48,954 bases of DNA from Amphibacillus sp. MSJ-3 (GCF_018919165.1 NZ_JAHLQM010000020.1:1-48954); one strand, 5' to 3'; counted from the first letter of the stretch, positions 34,956-44,207 are shown. The notes: generated by a model from the sequence alone, not told the origin. Translations and numbers: made by a program.

Positions 34956-35345
34956 ATGTTATTTAAATTTAAAGAAGAGGGGATACGGGTAGAATTAGCA
35001 TATGGTATTTTGGATATATCAGAAGACTTATACCATGGTTATAAACCTGAACATTTATTAGTGGCATCAATTGCAGGGTCAAGTGCTGATCACTTTACTA
35101 AATTATTAGATCGCCACCATACGCATGTTGAGGATTTCTTTATTAGAACTGAGGTCCAACATGATGAGAAGGATAATAATCGCCTGACTCGAATCAAACT
35201 TCACTTCGTTATTAAGGGAAGAAATTTAAATATTGATAAACTTTATCGTATTCTAGAAAAGGCAAGGGAACAATCAAGTATCATTCAAACGATTGAAGAT
35301 AGTGTTGAAATTATAGAAACCATTGAAATCGTTCCAATTAAATAA
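34956..35345 (+). CDS. OsmC-family-like protein lacking cysteine
   Basis: 129 residues with the OsmC-type order: YKPEHLLVASIAGSSADHF is in the place of the G-x-x-P-x-x-L-L-x-x-S-x-A-G-C helix, followed by VEDFFIRTEVQHDE and RLTRIKLHFVIKG strands and a final helix. The peroxidatic Cys of OsmC/Ohr is Ser here (AGSSA), and the whole protein has no Cys, so thiol-peroxidase activity is excluded. It is therefore probably a YhfA-like or binding-type member. AAGGGAG precedes the ATG. Single gene in a 500-bp free space on either side. Confidence 0.7.
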   Translation: MLFKFKEEGIRVELAYGILDISEDLYHGYKPEHLLVASIAGSSADHFTKLLDRHHTHVEDFFIRTEVQHDEKDNNRLTRIKLHFVIKGRNLNIDKLYRILEKAREQSSIIQTIEDSVEIIETIEIVPIK

Positions 35346-35520
35346 TTAGCGCATTTTACTGGCTCTTACTCCATAATTTCCAATTTTGAGAGTTACTAAG
35401 CTTGACATACAGTAAAGATTCAATGACCTTAGCTAATAAATATTCTCCATGGGATAGGTAATCCCAGTTTCAGTTAATTGATGAAAAATCCCCAAACTAT
35501 GATTTTCTGCTTTTATCGTA

Positions 35521-35690
35521 GTGCAACTATCAGTAAGGGCCCGATTGGTTCAAGTGTCTTATGGACATCTCCTTGTGCTAGTAAGAAATATCTTCGCTGG
35601 GGCGAGTAACCGCAAGTCCCAATCCCAGTCCTAGTTCCAACCCCAATCAGTGGGGATGAAGCCCCACTGATTGAAGCTTCACTTTATTAT
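35521..35690 (-). repeat. Near-complete reverse copy of the dispersed palindromic repeat
   Basis: Read on the minus strand: AAAGTGAAGCTTCAAT; a perfect 11-bp stem (AATCAGTGGGG/CCCCACTGATT, 35645-35672); GGGACTTGCGGTTACTCGCC; GCGAAGATATTTCTTACTAG; GATGTCC-ATAAGACACTTGA; and CCAATCGGGCCCTTACTGATA. All but the GCAGAC hairpin correspond in order to 15396-15617. The remaining parts of the 35346-35849 interval show nothing else I can name. Confidence 0.8.
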
Positions 35691-35858
35691 TTCATTTGAT
35701 AGCTTCTCGTTACTCAAGGATTTCTACCATCCTAATTATGTGAGCACATGGTTCAATATTATTATTTTGCTATCAATATGGATATAAATCAAAGGGATCA
35801 TACATAAAAAGTTAATCAATGATGCAAACTATCAGAAAAGCTCGAAGGAGTGGTTAGA

Positions 35859-36620
35859 ATGAAATATTTGATCCCCTTGATCTTCTTATTCAGTTTACCG
35901 CAAGAAGTATATGCTGAGGAAGATTTAACGACAATTTTTTCTGAGCAGATTCCATCACATGTCCAATCTGTAGAAGATGAGAATACTATGGAGCAAAAGG
36001 GTAGCGAAATAATCGAGAGTGAGGCCAAGGGATTAGCGAAAGAATGGTTAGAAAAAAGTGAAATTGAAATTACTAATCCACATTTTATCAATCAATTGAA
36101 TGAAACAGATGTGAATAAATCAATCTTTGCTTTCGGTTATTCAAGTGAGGTTTACCTTGGGAGGTGGCCACTTCACTACGAATCAATGGAATCGTCAGTA
36201 AATTGGGCCTACCAAAAGATCAATGATAATTACATTGCAGGCAAGGAATTAATTTATTCACAAAATGAGGAAGAACAAGTGATTGGTGGCTTGCAACCTA
36301 AGGTGGCAAATAGTGACCAAGTACAAAACATGATTTTATTAAATACTAAAGAACGAATTAATTGGCCTATAGATTATGAAGCGGTTTTTGGTGTTTATAC
36401 TGAAAAAAGCCTACCTATGTCAAATGATACTAAAGCAAATTACTTAGAAGCCTATGCAGGTGCGGTGAAGGAAACAGGTCTCATCACTTATGGCGAGGTG
36501 TATTTAACAATGACCGGACGTAATCAGGAAATTACCGTTAAGAATATTGTTGAAGAAGAGGTCGTTGCTTGGTTGCCCATTCAGAATCATTTATCATTCC
36601 ATTTGAAAACGGACAATTGA
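35859..36620 (+). CDS. Exported YfkD-like protein
   Basis: About 253 residues with a Sec signal peptide (MKYLIPLIFLFSLPQEVYA before EED). Conserved points match YfkD of B. subtilis as I recall it: FGYSSEVYLGRWPLHYES, VNWAYQKINDN, ITYGEVYLTMTGR and the end VVAWLPIQNHLSF. ATG at 35859 has AAGGAG eight nt upstream, better than GTG at 35850. The YfkC-like (MscS) gene lies next to it in convergent orientation. Function unknown. Confidence 0.82.
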   Translation: MKYLIPLIFLFSLPQEVYAEEDLTTIFSEQIPSHVQSVEDENTMEQKGSEIIESEAKGLAKEWLEKSEIEITNPHFINQLNETDVNKSIFAFGYSSEVYLGRWPLHYESMESSVNWAYQKINDNYIAGKELIYSQNEEEQVIGGLQPKVANSDQVQNMILLNTKERINWPIDYEAVFGVYTEKSLPMSNDTKANYLEAYAGAVKETGLITYGEVYLTMTGRNQEITVKNIVEEEVVAWLPIQNHLSFHLKTDN

Positions 36621-36639
36621 ATGATTAGCCAGTATTTAA

Positions 36640-36684
36640 AATACAGTGGGGATGAACCCCCCCACTGATTAAAGCTTCACTTTA
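36640..36684. repeat. Terminal hairpin module of the dispersed repeat, between convergent genes
   Basis: CAGTGGGG-ATGAAC-CCCCCCACTG followed by ATTAAAGCTTCACTTTATT. It is the same module as at 35645-35690 and 37681-37703 and lies in the 66 bp between the YfkD-like and MscS stops, where it may also serve as terminator. Confidence 0.75.
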
Positions 36685-36686
36685 TT

Positions 36687-37541
36687 TTACTCTCCACTCA
36701 TGGAGATTTGTTGTTCTGGCATTTTAATTTTATAATCATATAAATATTGTGCGATTATACCTCTAGCATCACGAGCAGTTTGCCAATAAGTTTCATCATT
36801 ACATACTCCTACAATTTGAAAACTATAGCCACGATAGTTATCATTTATAGATCCTGTTCCAATAAATTGAAAAGGCTCAATTGGTTCTCCTGCTGGATCC
36901 TTAATCAAATGTTCTCCAAGTTTTTGATTTAAAGCAGCACAGATTTCCTCTAAGGCACGAATGACTTCCGAAGGATTTTGCTGGAAGCTAGTTGTGATCG
37001 TTTCAACAAAACGCATATTACCCCTATTGTAGTTCTCGATTGACTTTACTTCTCCGTTATTTATCGAAAGAACAGCTCCAGACCATTTTCGGATTTTTAA
37101 AATGCGAAAACCAATTTCCTCAACTGTTCCTGAGTGTTGATCGTTAATGATGACATAGTCCTCTTTTCTTAACTGTTTCTCGTAAACAATGAATAAACCA
37201 GCTAATAAGTCTTGGACAAGGCTTTGTGCTCCAAAACCAATGATTATCCCTAGCACACCTGCCCCAGCGAGTATACTACCGACATTTTGACCAAATACCG
37301 ACATTACATAAAAAATAAAGCCGATTGTAGCAACATATTTTATAATCGAATCCATCAGCGAAATCATTGTATCCGCCTCTTGCATATTGAGTAATCTCCC
37401 TTTAGTAAAAAAGGACCTGATCAGGCGTTTAAGAAAGAGTGTAACAAGTAGGATGGCTAAACCACCGATAATAATTTGGGCAATTTTACTTTCAAATATA
37501 ATGATAAGGAAATCTAAGAATTGATTCCAAGTAATGTTCAT
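36687..37541 (-). CDS. Small-conductance mechanosensitive channel, MscS family, YfkC-like
   Basis: 284 residues. Two or three membrane segments precede the pore helix region GAGVLGIIIGFGAQSLVQDLLAG, then the beta domain (IVYEKQLRKEDYVIINDQHSGTVEEIGFRILKIR, SINNGEVKSIENYNRG). It opens upon membrane tension to release solutes under osmotic downshock. GGAGG lies seven nt before the ATG. Matches the place and size of YfkC in B. subtilis. Confidence 0.92.
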   Translation of the reverse strand: MNITWNQFLDFLIIIFESKIAQIIIGGLAILLVTLFLKRLIRSFFTKGRLLNMQEADTMISLMDSIIKYVATIGFIFYVMSVFGQNVGSILAGAGVLGIIIGFGAQSLVQDLLAGLFIVYEKQLRKEDYVIINDQHSGTVEEIGFRILKIRKWSGAVLSINNGEVKSIENYNRGNMRFVETITTSFQQNPSEVIRALEEICAALNQKLGEHLIKDPAGEPIEPFQFIGTGSINDNYRGYSFQIVGVCNDETYWQTARDARGIIAQYLYDYKIKMPEQQISMSGE

Positions 37542-37600
37542 CTTGTATCCTCCATGAAAATATGTATTTCCTTTTTAGGGAAAATCTATCGTAATCCCAG

Positions 37601-37705
37601 TCAGTGGGACTAGGAGACGCAGACTAAACCCACCAGGTCCTTTTGTAGGGTCTGCATGCCCTAGGTCCTGTGGGCCCACTCCACTGATTGAAGTTTCACT
37701 TTATA
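37601..37705 (-). repeat. Reverse copy of the first half of the dispersed repeat
   Basis: On the minus strand: AAAGTGAAACTTCAATCAGT, GGACCTAGGGCATGCAGAC, then GGACCTGGTGGGTTTAGTCT with GC, matching 15400-15490 almost base for base in long stretches; the GCAGAC/GTCTGC hairpin is intact. The second half is absent. It lies in the 411-bp interval 37542-37952, which also holds the promoter and leader of the deacetylase gene. Confidence 0.82.
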
Positions 37706-37952
37706 GGGTAAAACACTTTATGTTAGCTGTCAAATTAACGGAATTAATATTTTAACACAGAATAACTGACTATAATCTCCTTACTTCAATGATGCTAAGG
37801 GAATTTTTTTGACGATAAGTGGAGGAGTAAGAGATAGTTAAAATTTAATTAATTCATAGCTCAAAATATATAGAGCTACAATGAAATTGACCCTAATAAG
37901 TGAATAAAAGGAGCTCTTTGGTGATAAACTAAGCAAAAAAGCGGGTGATTTT

Positions 37953-38735
37953 TTGCAAAAGATATTGAAAATAATGATTATCCTAATGATATGTTCACTG
38001 ATTGTTCCAAATGTTAGTTATGCCTATGGTTGGGGATACAAAAAGGGAAGTAATAATCAACCACCTGAGGTTGGTAAATATGGTGAGATTCTTGAACAAC
38101 ATGGTGGCTACTATTTTGACCCATCAGGTGAGAAAAATATTTATCTGACTTTTGATAATGGTTATGAAGCGGGATATACAGAGGGCATTTTAGATGTCTT
38201 GCAGGAGGAAGAGGTTCCGGCTACATTTTTTGTCACGGGTCATTATGTTAGAAGTGCCCCGGAAATCATTAAACGAATTGTAGATGACGGCCATTTGCTT
38301 GGTAATCATTCATATCACCATCCTGATTTTACTGGTCTAACAAAGGAAAAGTTCAAACAAGAGTTAAGTGATTTAGATCGAGCAGTAGAAAAGTTAACTG
38401 GTATTGAAAAATTACACTATCTTCGACCACCTAGGGGTGTTTTTAATGAAGAGACGATTAAATGGGGGAACGAATTAGGCTATATTCATATGTTTTGGTC
38501 GCTTGCTTTTGTTGATTGGCATAGTGATCAAAAGAAGGGGTGGGAATCTGCTTATCAACAAGTAGTGGATCAACTCCATCCTGGAGCTATTATCCTATTA
38601 CACACGGTAAATGAGGATAATGCTCAGGCGCTTACACACTTAATTAAGGAATTTAAACAGCAAGGATATACGTTTAAATCGTTAGATGATCTCGTTTTTG
38701 AAGATATACTTTTAGATCCTCTCGGGAAACTATAA
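37953..38735 (+). CDS. pdaA: Polysaccharide deacetylase, PdaA type (spore cortex muramic-lactam synthesis)
   Basis: 260 residues. Signal peptide (ILKIMIILMICSLIVPNVSYA), then GWGYKKGSNNQPPEVGK, nearly the same lead-in as B. subtilis PdaA, and the NodB motifs: YLTFDNGYEAGYT (catalytic Asp), GNHSYHHPDFTG (metal His pair), RPPRGVFNE, and HPGAIILLHTV. PdaA deacetylates muramic-acid residues to make the delta-lactam of spore cortex, so its presence suggests a spore former. Start is TTG with GGGTGA five nt upstream. Its neighbourhood (YfkC/YfkD-like) fits the B. subtilis yfk-yfjS region. Confidence 0.9.
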   Translation: MQKILKIMIILMICSLIVPNVSYAYGWGYKKGSNNQPPEVGKYGEILEQHGGYYFDPSGEKNIYLTFDNGYEAGYTEGILDVLQEEEVPATFFVTGHYVRSAPEIIKRIVDDGHLLGNHSYHHPDFTGLTKEKFKQELSDLDRAVEKLTGIEKLHYLRPPRGVFNEETIKWGNELGYIHMFWSLAFVDWHSDQKKGWESAYQQVVDQLHPGAIILLHTVNEDNAQALTHLIKEFKQQGYTFKSLDDLVFEDILLDPLGKL

Positions 38736-38762
38736 TCATTCAGTTTTGTGAAAAAAATTTAT

Positions 38763-38818
38763 ATAAGTAATAGCTTAAGCCTAAGTTTAGTCAGAAGATA
38801 AAACTTAGGCTTACTTAT
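38763..38818. terminator. Long inverted repeat between pdaA and ppk
   Basis: AAGCCTAAGTTT pairs with AAACTTAGGCTT, and the flanks ATAAGTAA/TTACTTAT extend the stem. It separates two convergent genes and probably terminates both. Confidence 0.75.
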
Positions 38819-38886
38819 ACTTAGCACTATTGTTTGTATGCCTTACAACTGTGTAAAGTGGACAAGCATCCAATAAAACCGACGAT

Positions 38887-38927
38887 AGTTGGGACCAGTA
38901 ATCGCAGTCCCAACTGTCTTTGGTGAG
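38887..38927 (-). repeat. Single-hairpin remnant of the dispersed repeat
   Basis: GTTGGGAC (38888-38895) and GTCCCAAC (38907-38914) form a perfect 8-bp stem around the 11-nt loop CAGTAATCGCA, followed by TGTCTTTGGTGAGG. On the minus strand this is the CACCAAAGACA-GTTGGGAC form of the module seen at 28837 and 15498. Confidence 0.75.
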
Positions 38928-38980
38928 GAAGTTATTGTAGGAGCAGTCCTATTCAGTCGGTAACAAGGATTTCTGCTAAA

Positions 38981-41086
38981 TCAAATTTTACTTTTATTAA
39001 GGTGTTGATTGGCTTGATAAGCAAGATTGTAGAAGGTGAGCTGACTATTGATAAGCTGTGTACTTTCCTTTGAAGTAACCGCATGGTATAGTCCAGATTG
39101 ACTTTGCTCCCGTCTGTTTGTGTTATCTTGTAAAGAAATCGTTAAGATATCCTCCAATCGCTGTTTATGTTTATTATCAAGGACAGGAAATAAAAGTTCA
39201 ATTCGTCTTTGTAAATTACGAGTCATCCAATCTGCTGAAGAAAGATAGTATTCTTCTTCGCCATTATTATAAAAATAATAAATTCGGCTGTGTTCAAGGA
39301 AACGTCCGACAATACTATGAACGCGAATATGATCACTTACTCCTGAGATACCTGGCTTTAAACAACAGATCCCCCTAACAATCAAATCAATTTTTACCCC
39401 AGCTTGTGATGCTTGATAAAGCTTGACGATCATATTTTTATCAGTTAATGCATTCATTTTTGCAATAATTCGCCCTGTTCCAAATTGTTGCTGGTGCTTT
39501 ATTTCACGATCGATATATGCTAGAAAGTCATCCCTCAAGGAATTTGGTGCCATAGATAGATGTCTATATGTAGGGGGTGTTCTAGACCCACTTAAAAAAT
39601 CAAAAAAATTACTTGCATCAATCGCTAGTGATTCACGTGCTGAAATAATAGAGAGATCAGTGTATAAAGTTGCCGTTTGTTCATTATAATTACCTGTTCC
39701 CAAATGAATAAAACGTTCAAGCTTGTCCTTTTCTTTTCGGATAATTAAACAAATTTTACCATGTGTTTTCAAACCATTCTTGCCATAGATAACATGGCAT
39801 CCTGATCTTTCCAACCTTTTCGCCCAATGTACATTATTTTGCTCATCAAATCGCGCTTTTAATTCTACAAGAACGGTGACCTGCTTGCCGGATTGAGCAG
39901 CAGTTTCTAAACTTTTAATGATTGGGGAATTGCAACTTACTCGATAAAGCGTTTGCTTAATTTCAATTACATTAGGATCCTTTGCAGCTGTATTAATTAA
40001 CTGGATAACAGGATCAAAGGATTCGTAAGGGTGATGAAGAAGGATATCATGTTGTTTAATTTGTATGAAAATATCTTGTTCTAAATCAAGATCCTGAGCC
40101 CATTGTGGTTCTAGTTCTGCATAAGCAAGCTGACTAAATTCAGTTTTTAATTGTTGATAAAAGTCTGTTAAAAAAGTAAAGTCAAGTGGACCATCTTGGT
40201 AATAAACATCTTCTTCCTCGATATTAAAGATCGACCTTAACATAGCTACGATATATTCATTGAAAGATAAGGTTGAAACTTCTATTCTTACGACAGCCCC
40301 CAATTCACGTTTATTAAGTTCAGATTCAATTACAGCTAAAAGATCTTGCGAATCTTCTTCATGAATGTTCATATTAGCATCTCTGGTTAGGCGAAAAATG
40401 GTGGTTGATTTAATTTGGTCATCGAGAAACAGTAACTTTAGAAAGTAAATAATTGTATCTTCAATAAAAACATAAGTTTGACTTGTTTTTATTTGAATGA
40501 GTCGCTTAAGAAACTTTGGTATTTGAACAATTGCCATTCCCGTTGATCTTGTATCAGTTTTAGGGGTAAGGGTAACGGCAATATTTATTGATCGATTAGC
40601 TAACAAGGGAAAAGGACGATACATATTAATTGTTAAAGGAGTTAAGCATGGGAAAATGATTTTCTTAAAGTAAGCTTCCAACCATTCCATTTCCTTAATC
40701 GATAATTGTTCAACAGATTTTATTGCTATTTTCTCCTTTTTCAATTGTTTGATTAGCTGATCATAATAATTATTTTGAGTAGTAGTCAAGTCGTGAGTTA
40801 GTGAACGAATCTCGTTTAGCTGTTCGGTTGGTGTTAAACCTGATTTGTTATCTTTTTGATTAGGCTTTACTTTAATTTGATCCTTTAATCCAGCTACCCT
40901 GATCATAAAAAATTCATCTAAATTTGATGAGAAAATTGAGATAAATCGTAATCGTTCTAATAAGGGATTGGCCACATTCATTGCTTCTTCTAGTACACGC
41001 TGGTTAAATCGTAGCCAACTCACTTCTCGATTGTTATAGTAAGTCGGATGATTTAATATTTGCAAGACATTTCCTTTCTGCTTCAC
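38981..41086 (-). CDS. ppk: Polyphosphate kinase 1
   Basis: 701 residues, the normal PPK1 length. The N-terminal YYNNREVSWLRFNQRVLEEA and FFMIRVAGLKDQI, the phosphorylated-His motif LKTHGKICLIIRKE, LLHHPYESFDPVIQ and the GTGNYNEQTATLYTDLS block are all present. It polymerises the terminal phosphate of ATP into polyphosphate at the membrane. GTG at 41086 follows AAGGAGGGG. The exopolyphosphatase gene lies 62 bp upstream in the same direction, a common ppx-ppk operon. Confidence 0.96.
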   Translation of the reverse strand: MKQKGNVLQILNHPTYYNNREVSWLRFNQRVLEEAMNVANPLLERLRFISIFSSNLDEFFMIRVAGLKDQIKVKPNQKDNKSGLTPTEQLNEIRSLTHDLTTTQNNYYDQLIKQLKKEKIAIKSVEQLSIKEMEWLEAYFKKIIFPCLTPLTINMYRPFPLLANRSINIAVTLTPKTDTRSTGMAIVQIPKFLKRLIQIKTSQTYVFIEDTIIYFLKLLFLDDQIKSTTIFRLTRDANMNIHEEDSQDLLAVIESELNKRELGAVVRIEVSTLSFNEYIVAMLRSIFNIEEEDVYYQDGPLDFTFLTDFYQQLKTEFSQLAYAELEPQWAQDLDLEQDIFIQIKQHDILLHHPYESFDPVIQLINTAAKDPNVIEIKQTLYRVSCNSPIIKSLETAAQSGKQVTVLVELKARFDEQNNVHWAKRLERSGCHVIYGKNGLKTHGKICLIIRKEKDKLERFIHLGTGNYNEQTATLYTDLSIISARESLAIDASNFFDFLSGSRTPPTYRHLSMAPNSLRDDFLAYIDREIKHQQQFGTGRIIAKMNALTDKNMIVKLYQASQAGVKIDLIVRGICCLKPGISGVSDHIRVHSIVGRFLEHSRIYYFYNNGEEEYYLSSADWMTRNLQRRIELLFPVLDNKHKQRLEDILTISLQDNTNRREQSQSGLYHAVTSKESTQLINSQLTFYNLAYQANQHLNKSKI

Positions 41087-41148
41087 TCCAGCCCCTCCTT
41101 CAAAAAAACATATCTGTGATTTTCAGTATTTTGGGTCAAAAAAGTAGT

Positions 41149-42684
41149 TTATGCCTTGAGAAAGTGAAGAGTTATTTTTTTATTTAGTGCCTTTTCTAAG
41201 TACTTCTTTTGTTTTTCGGCTTGATAGCGTTCAGCACTTGGATTTTTTACATAATAGAGGTTAAGTTCAACTTCTTTTTGATCGATTTTGAAATCAAAAT
41301 CTTTAATCACCTGTCGTTTAGTAGTATCAAGAGAGTAGGTGAATTTGAGTAAAGCGCCAATGAGTTGTAGTTTCCTTTGTTCTTGTTTCGTTAACCAGCT
41401 TTTGAAGGGTTTGACAAATTGATTAAAGGTAACTTTGTTTTTGTAAGAAGCAATTAAAGCTAACTTTAGTTTATCTTGATTCAATAAACCGTTTATCGGT
41501 TGATTGACTAATAAATAGAAGGTATGTTGTGCGCTTGATTCAATATCGATATATTCACCCAAGTTAAATACGTAAATAGCATATTTCAAATAAAACCAAT
41601 CTGCTTTAGAAAGTAACTTTATTTTATTAGCTACAAGCTTATCAAAAAGTTTCCGTGTTATATAATGGATGTGAGAAATTTGCTTCATATCTAAATCATA
41701 ACGGATGACAAAATCGTGTAAGCTATCTTCAAGAACATTCGGGAAGTAGGGTGTTTTGTGATCGGCGAAAATTAGTTGATAATTAACACCATCGCGTAAT
41801 CCTTTTTGACTTAGAATTAAATGTTTAGCCTTAATTGTTTCATATAATGCTGAGAATGTTTCAATTGCTGGAATAATGATATCCGCCCGATCTTTTGACA
41901 GACTTTCGATTTTTTCTCTCTTTTTCAATGTCATTGCCTTAAGTTGGTCGAGAATTCTTTTAATATCATTATCATCCATTTGATACTGATGTAGCCCTGC
42001 CATAGGATAGGACTTTTCACTTTGATCAATTTGTGCTAAATTTCGCGCACTTCCCCCGATACAAATTAAGGGGACATGCTGATTGACAAGCCATGGTAGA
42101 GAATGAAATTGTTCAAGAACAAATTGTCGTACTTTTAAGGCGTTTTCCTCTTCAGAACAATCGTCCTCATATAAAGCAATTAAACTTAGTGTCCCAAATG
42201 GAAAACTGTGTGAATGAACAAGCTTTCGGTTCTTGAAATAAGTTACTTCTGTACTGCCACCACCCATATCGACAGTGATCCCCTCGTTTAATGCTGTTGA
42301 GTTGACAACAGCCAAGTAGCCGTAATAAGCTTCTTCTTTTTCTGATAAAACGATCATTTCCCAATTCAATTTCTCCTTAACTTGGTGAATAAGTGACTGT
42401 TGATTTTTGGCTTGTCTAATTGTTGCTGTTGCGATACAAATAAAATGCTGGTAGGGATAAATCGCTAAAATTTCTGAAAAGTTACTTAGTGTATCTAGTA
42501 ATATTTTAATCCCTTCTTGAGTTAGGTTTTGGTTGGGATCCAAATAATTAGATAGTCGAGCAACAGCTTTTACATTTTCAACTTCGCGATAATGCCCAGT
42601 TTTTTGTTTTTCATAGACGACCAAGCGTATTGAGTTTGAACCGATGTCGATTATAGCGGAAAAATCTTGTTTGGTTTTGATCAT
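41149..42684 (-). CDS. ppx: Exopolyphosphatase, Ppx/GppA family
   Basis: 511 residues. The ASKHA-type ATP-binding motifs AIIDIGSNSIRLVVYE and TVDMGGGSTEVTYF are at the start of the two N-terminal subdomains, and ICIGGSARNLA follows. The C-terminal half (from about 310) is helical, like the HD-type extension of long Ppx proteins. It hydrolyses polyphosphate or, in GppA, pppGpp; the ppk neighbour makes polyphosphate the likelier substrate. AGGTAGGTG precedes the ATG at 42684. Confidence 0.92.
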   Translation of the reverse strand: MIKTKQDFSAIIDIGSNSIRLVVYEKQKTGHYREVENVKAVARLSNYLDPNQNLTQEGIKILLDTLSNFSEILAIYPYQHFICIATATIRQAKNQQSLIHQVKEKLNWEMIVLSEKEEAYYGYLAVVNSTALNEGITVDMGGGSTEVTYFKNRKLVHSHSFPFGTLSLIALYEDDCSEEENALKVRQFVLEQFHSLPWLVNQHVPLICIGGSARNLAQIDQSEKSYPMAGLHQYQMDDNDIKRILDQLKAMTLKKREKIESLSKDRADIIIPAIETFSALYETIKAKHLILSQKGLRDGVNYQLIFADHKTPYFPNVLEDSLHDFVIRYDLDMKQISHIHYITRKLFDKLVANKIKLLSKADWFYLKYAIYVFNLGEYIDIESSAQHTFYLLVNQPINGLLNQDKLKLALIASYKNKVTFNQFVKPFKSWLTKQEQRKLQLIGALLKFTYSLDTTKRQVIKDFDFKIDQKEVELNLYYVKNPSAERYQAEKQKKYLEKALNKKITLHFLKA

Positions 42685-42890
42685 TTATCGCACCTACCTA
42701 TTTTTAAATTTACATAGATATACCACTTAAATTAAGTTTTTAATCATCTATCTTTTTTTGTTTATCTAAGTGACCTGTTGTAGGGATATTTTCCTAATTT
42801 AATTAGAACTAAATCGCCTTCAAAATCATTAAAGGATAACCAGGAATACTAAATTTAAGATAATGGCTATTAAATACCTGCTTAATTCAT

Positions 42891-44207
42891 TTAACTTGAG
42901 TATTTTGTTTGTTGGATCCATTGTTCTTGATAGGCGCTGGCTTCATCATTTTGATTTGTTTCTTTTAATAGTTTAACTAACTTCTTATGGGCAGACTCCT
43001 TAGTAGGATGTAACTCAATCTCCCATTTTAAACATTCAATTGCACCATATTTATGATTAAAATATTGATAAAAATCTGCTAATTCCTCCTGTTCGTCAGG
43101 GTTTTCCATTAACTCTTTAATCGTTAGCAGCTGTTTATGAAAGGAGAAGGGTTCTTCCCATGATTCTAACCAGTCAATAATTCGATCGATTGAAACAACT
43201 TTAATCGCAGTTTCTATAATCAATCGAATGGTCTTTTCTTTGTCGCTTTTTGAGAAGGATGCGATCCGATCTATGAGAATCTGCTGTTTTTGGTTGAATA
43301 GAATCATCTGTAGATCTTGGCTAGCGTGCTCAAGCTGTTTAATAAAGTGAGTTGTATCAATAGGATGAGAATATTCTGGTTTCATAACGATATTGAAATA
43401 TTTGTTGGCATTTGCGAGTTTAAGGAGACTTTCTGCAAATTCCTTCTGATCAATCAAGTCTGGTTTTTGCTTTAGAATGTTAAAAAGTGTTTTTGTTTGA
43501 ATGTCTAATGGATAATCGCTTAAAGTTTGTAGCAGGAGTTGCCACTGTTTATCAGTGAAGCCATTAAGTAATTTTACTGTACTTAAAATACTGATATCTA
43601 GGTGTCGATTTGCTTTTAAATATATTTTTTCTAGTTTATCGATCTGAAGGGGATTGAAGGCTAAATCTTCCTGATTTTCTGGTTGATAATTTTGAAAGGT
43701 TAAAGTATTAAGGATATCATTTACAAGCTGATTTTCAGGAGCATAATCTTTTAGCTTAATCAGAACTTGATAAGCCTTTTGCATTTTCCCATTGCGTCTA
43801 TAGTTACGAAAGGATTCAACGAATAGCTTGATCACTTTGTCTTTTTCAATGGATTGGTCAAAATAAGAAAGAATGATGATTTGCTCTAATGACATGTGCT
43901 GATTTTCAATCTGATTAATCATTTTGTTGAGCGGGATACAAGGAAAGGTCTGCTGATGAACAAGTGAATAGATTGCGTGGTGAGGAGCTAAAACAATTAG
44001 TCCATGCTCAATTGCTTTGTTAAGGAAAGAATCTGCTTTTATTTTAGTTGCTTTCAGTGTATTAACATAACGATTTTTGTGAAAAAATAAATAATAATCT
44101 TGACTAGATCGACCCTGGGCATGAATGATTTTGCAATTTTGGAAAAGGATTAATTGTTTAACGACTAATGTAGCTTGTTTCCCTTGACTTTGGATTGTAC
44201 ATTTCAT
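42891..44207 (-). CDS. Unrecognised soluble, helical 438-residue protein upstream of ppx-ppk
   Basis: No family recognised. The first about 100 residues look beta-rich (MKCTIQSQGKQATLVVKQLI ...); the rest is almost entirely helical with repeated Leu/Lys-rich pairs. The last 70 residues (LADFYQYFNHKYGAIECLKW, then ELHPTKESAHKKLVKLLKE) resemble TPR-like units. No signal peptide or membrane segment. ATG at 44207 is chosen because GGGGAGG lies nine nt upstream; an in-frame start at 44240 overlaps that site. It precedes ppx by 206 bp in the same direction and is divergent from clpE, so a link to polyphosphate is possible but unproven. Confidence 0.7.
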   Translation of the reverse strand: MKCTIQSQGKQATLVVKQLILFQNCKIIHAQGRSSQDYYLFFHKNRYVNTLKATKIKADSFLNKAIEHGLIVLAPHHAIYSLVHQQTFPCIPLNKMINQIENQHMSLEQIIILSYFDQSIEKDKVIKLFVESFRNYRRNGKMQKAYQVLIKLKDYAPENQLVNDILNTLTFQNYQPENQEDLAFNPLQIDKLEKIYLKANRHLDISILSTVKLLNGFTDKQWQLLLQTLSDYPLDIQTKTLFNILKQKPDLIDQKEFAESLLKLANANKYFNIVMKPEYSHPIDTTHFIKQLEHASQDLQMILFNQKQQILIDRIASFSKSDKEKTIRLIIETAIKVVSIDRIIDWLESWEEPFSFHKQLLTIKELMENPDEQEELADFYQYFNHKYGAIECLKWEIELHPTKESAHKKLVKLLKETNQNDEASAYQEQWIQQTKYSS

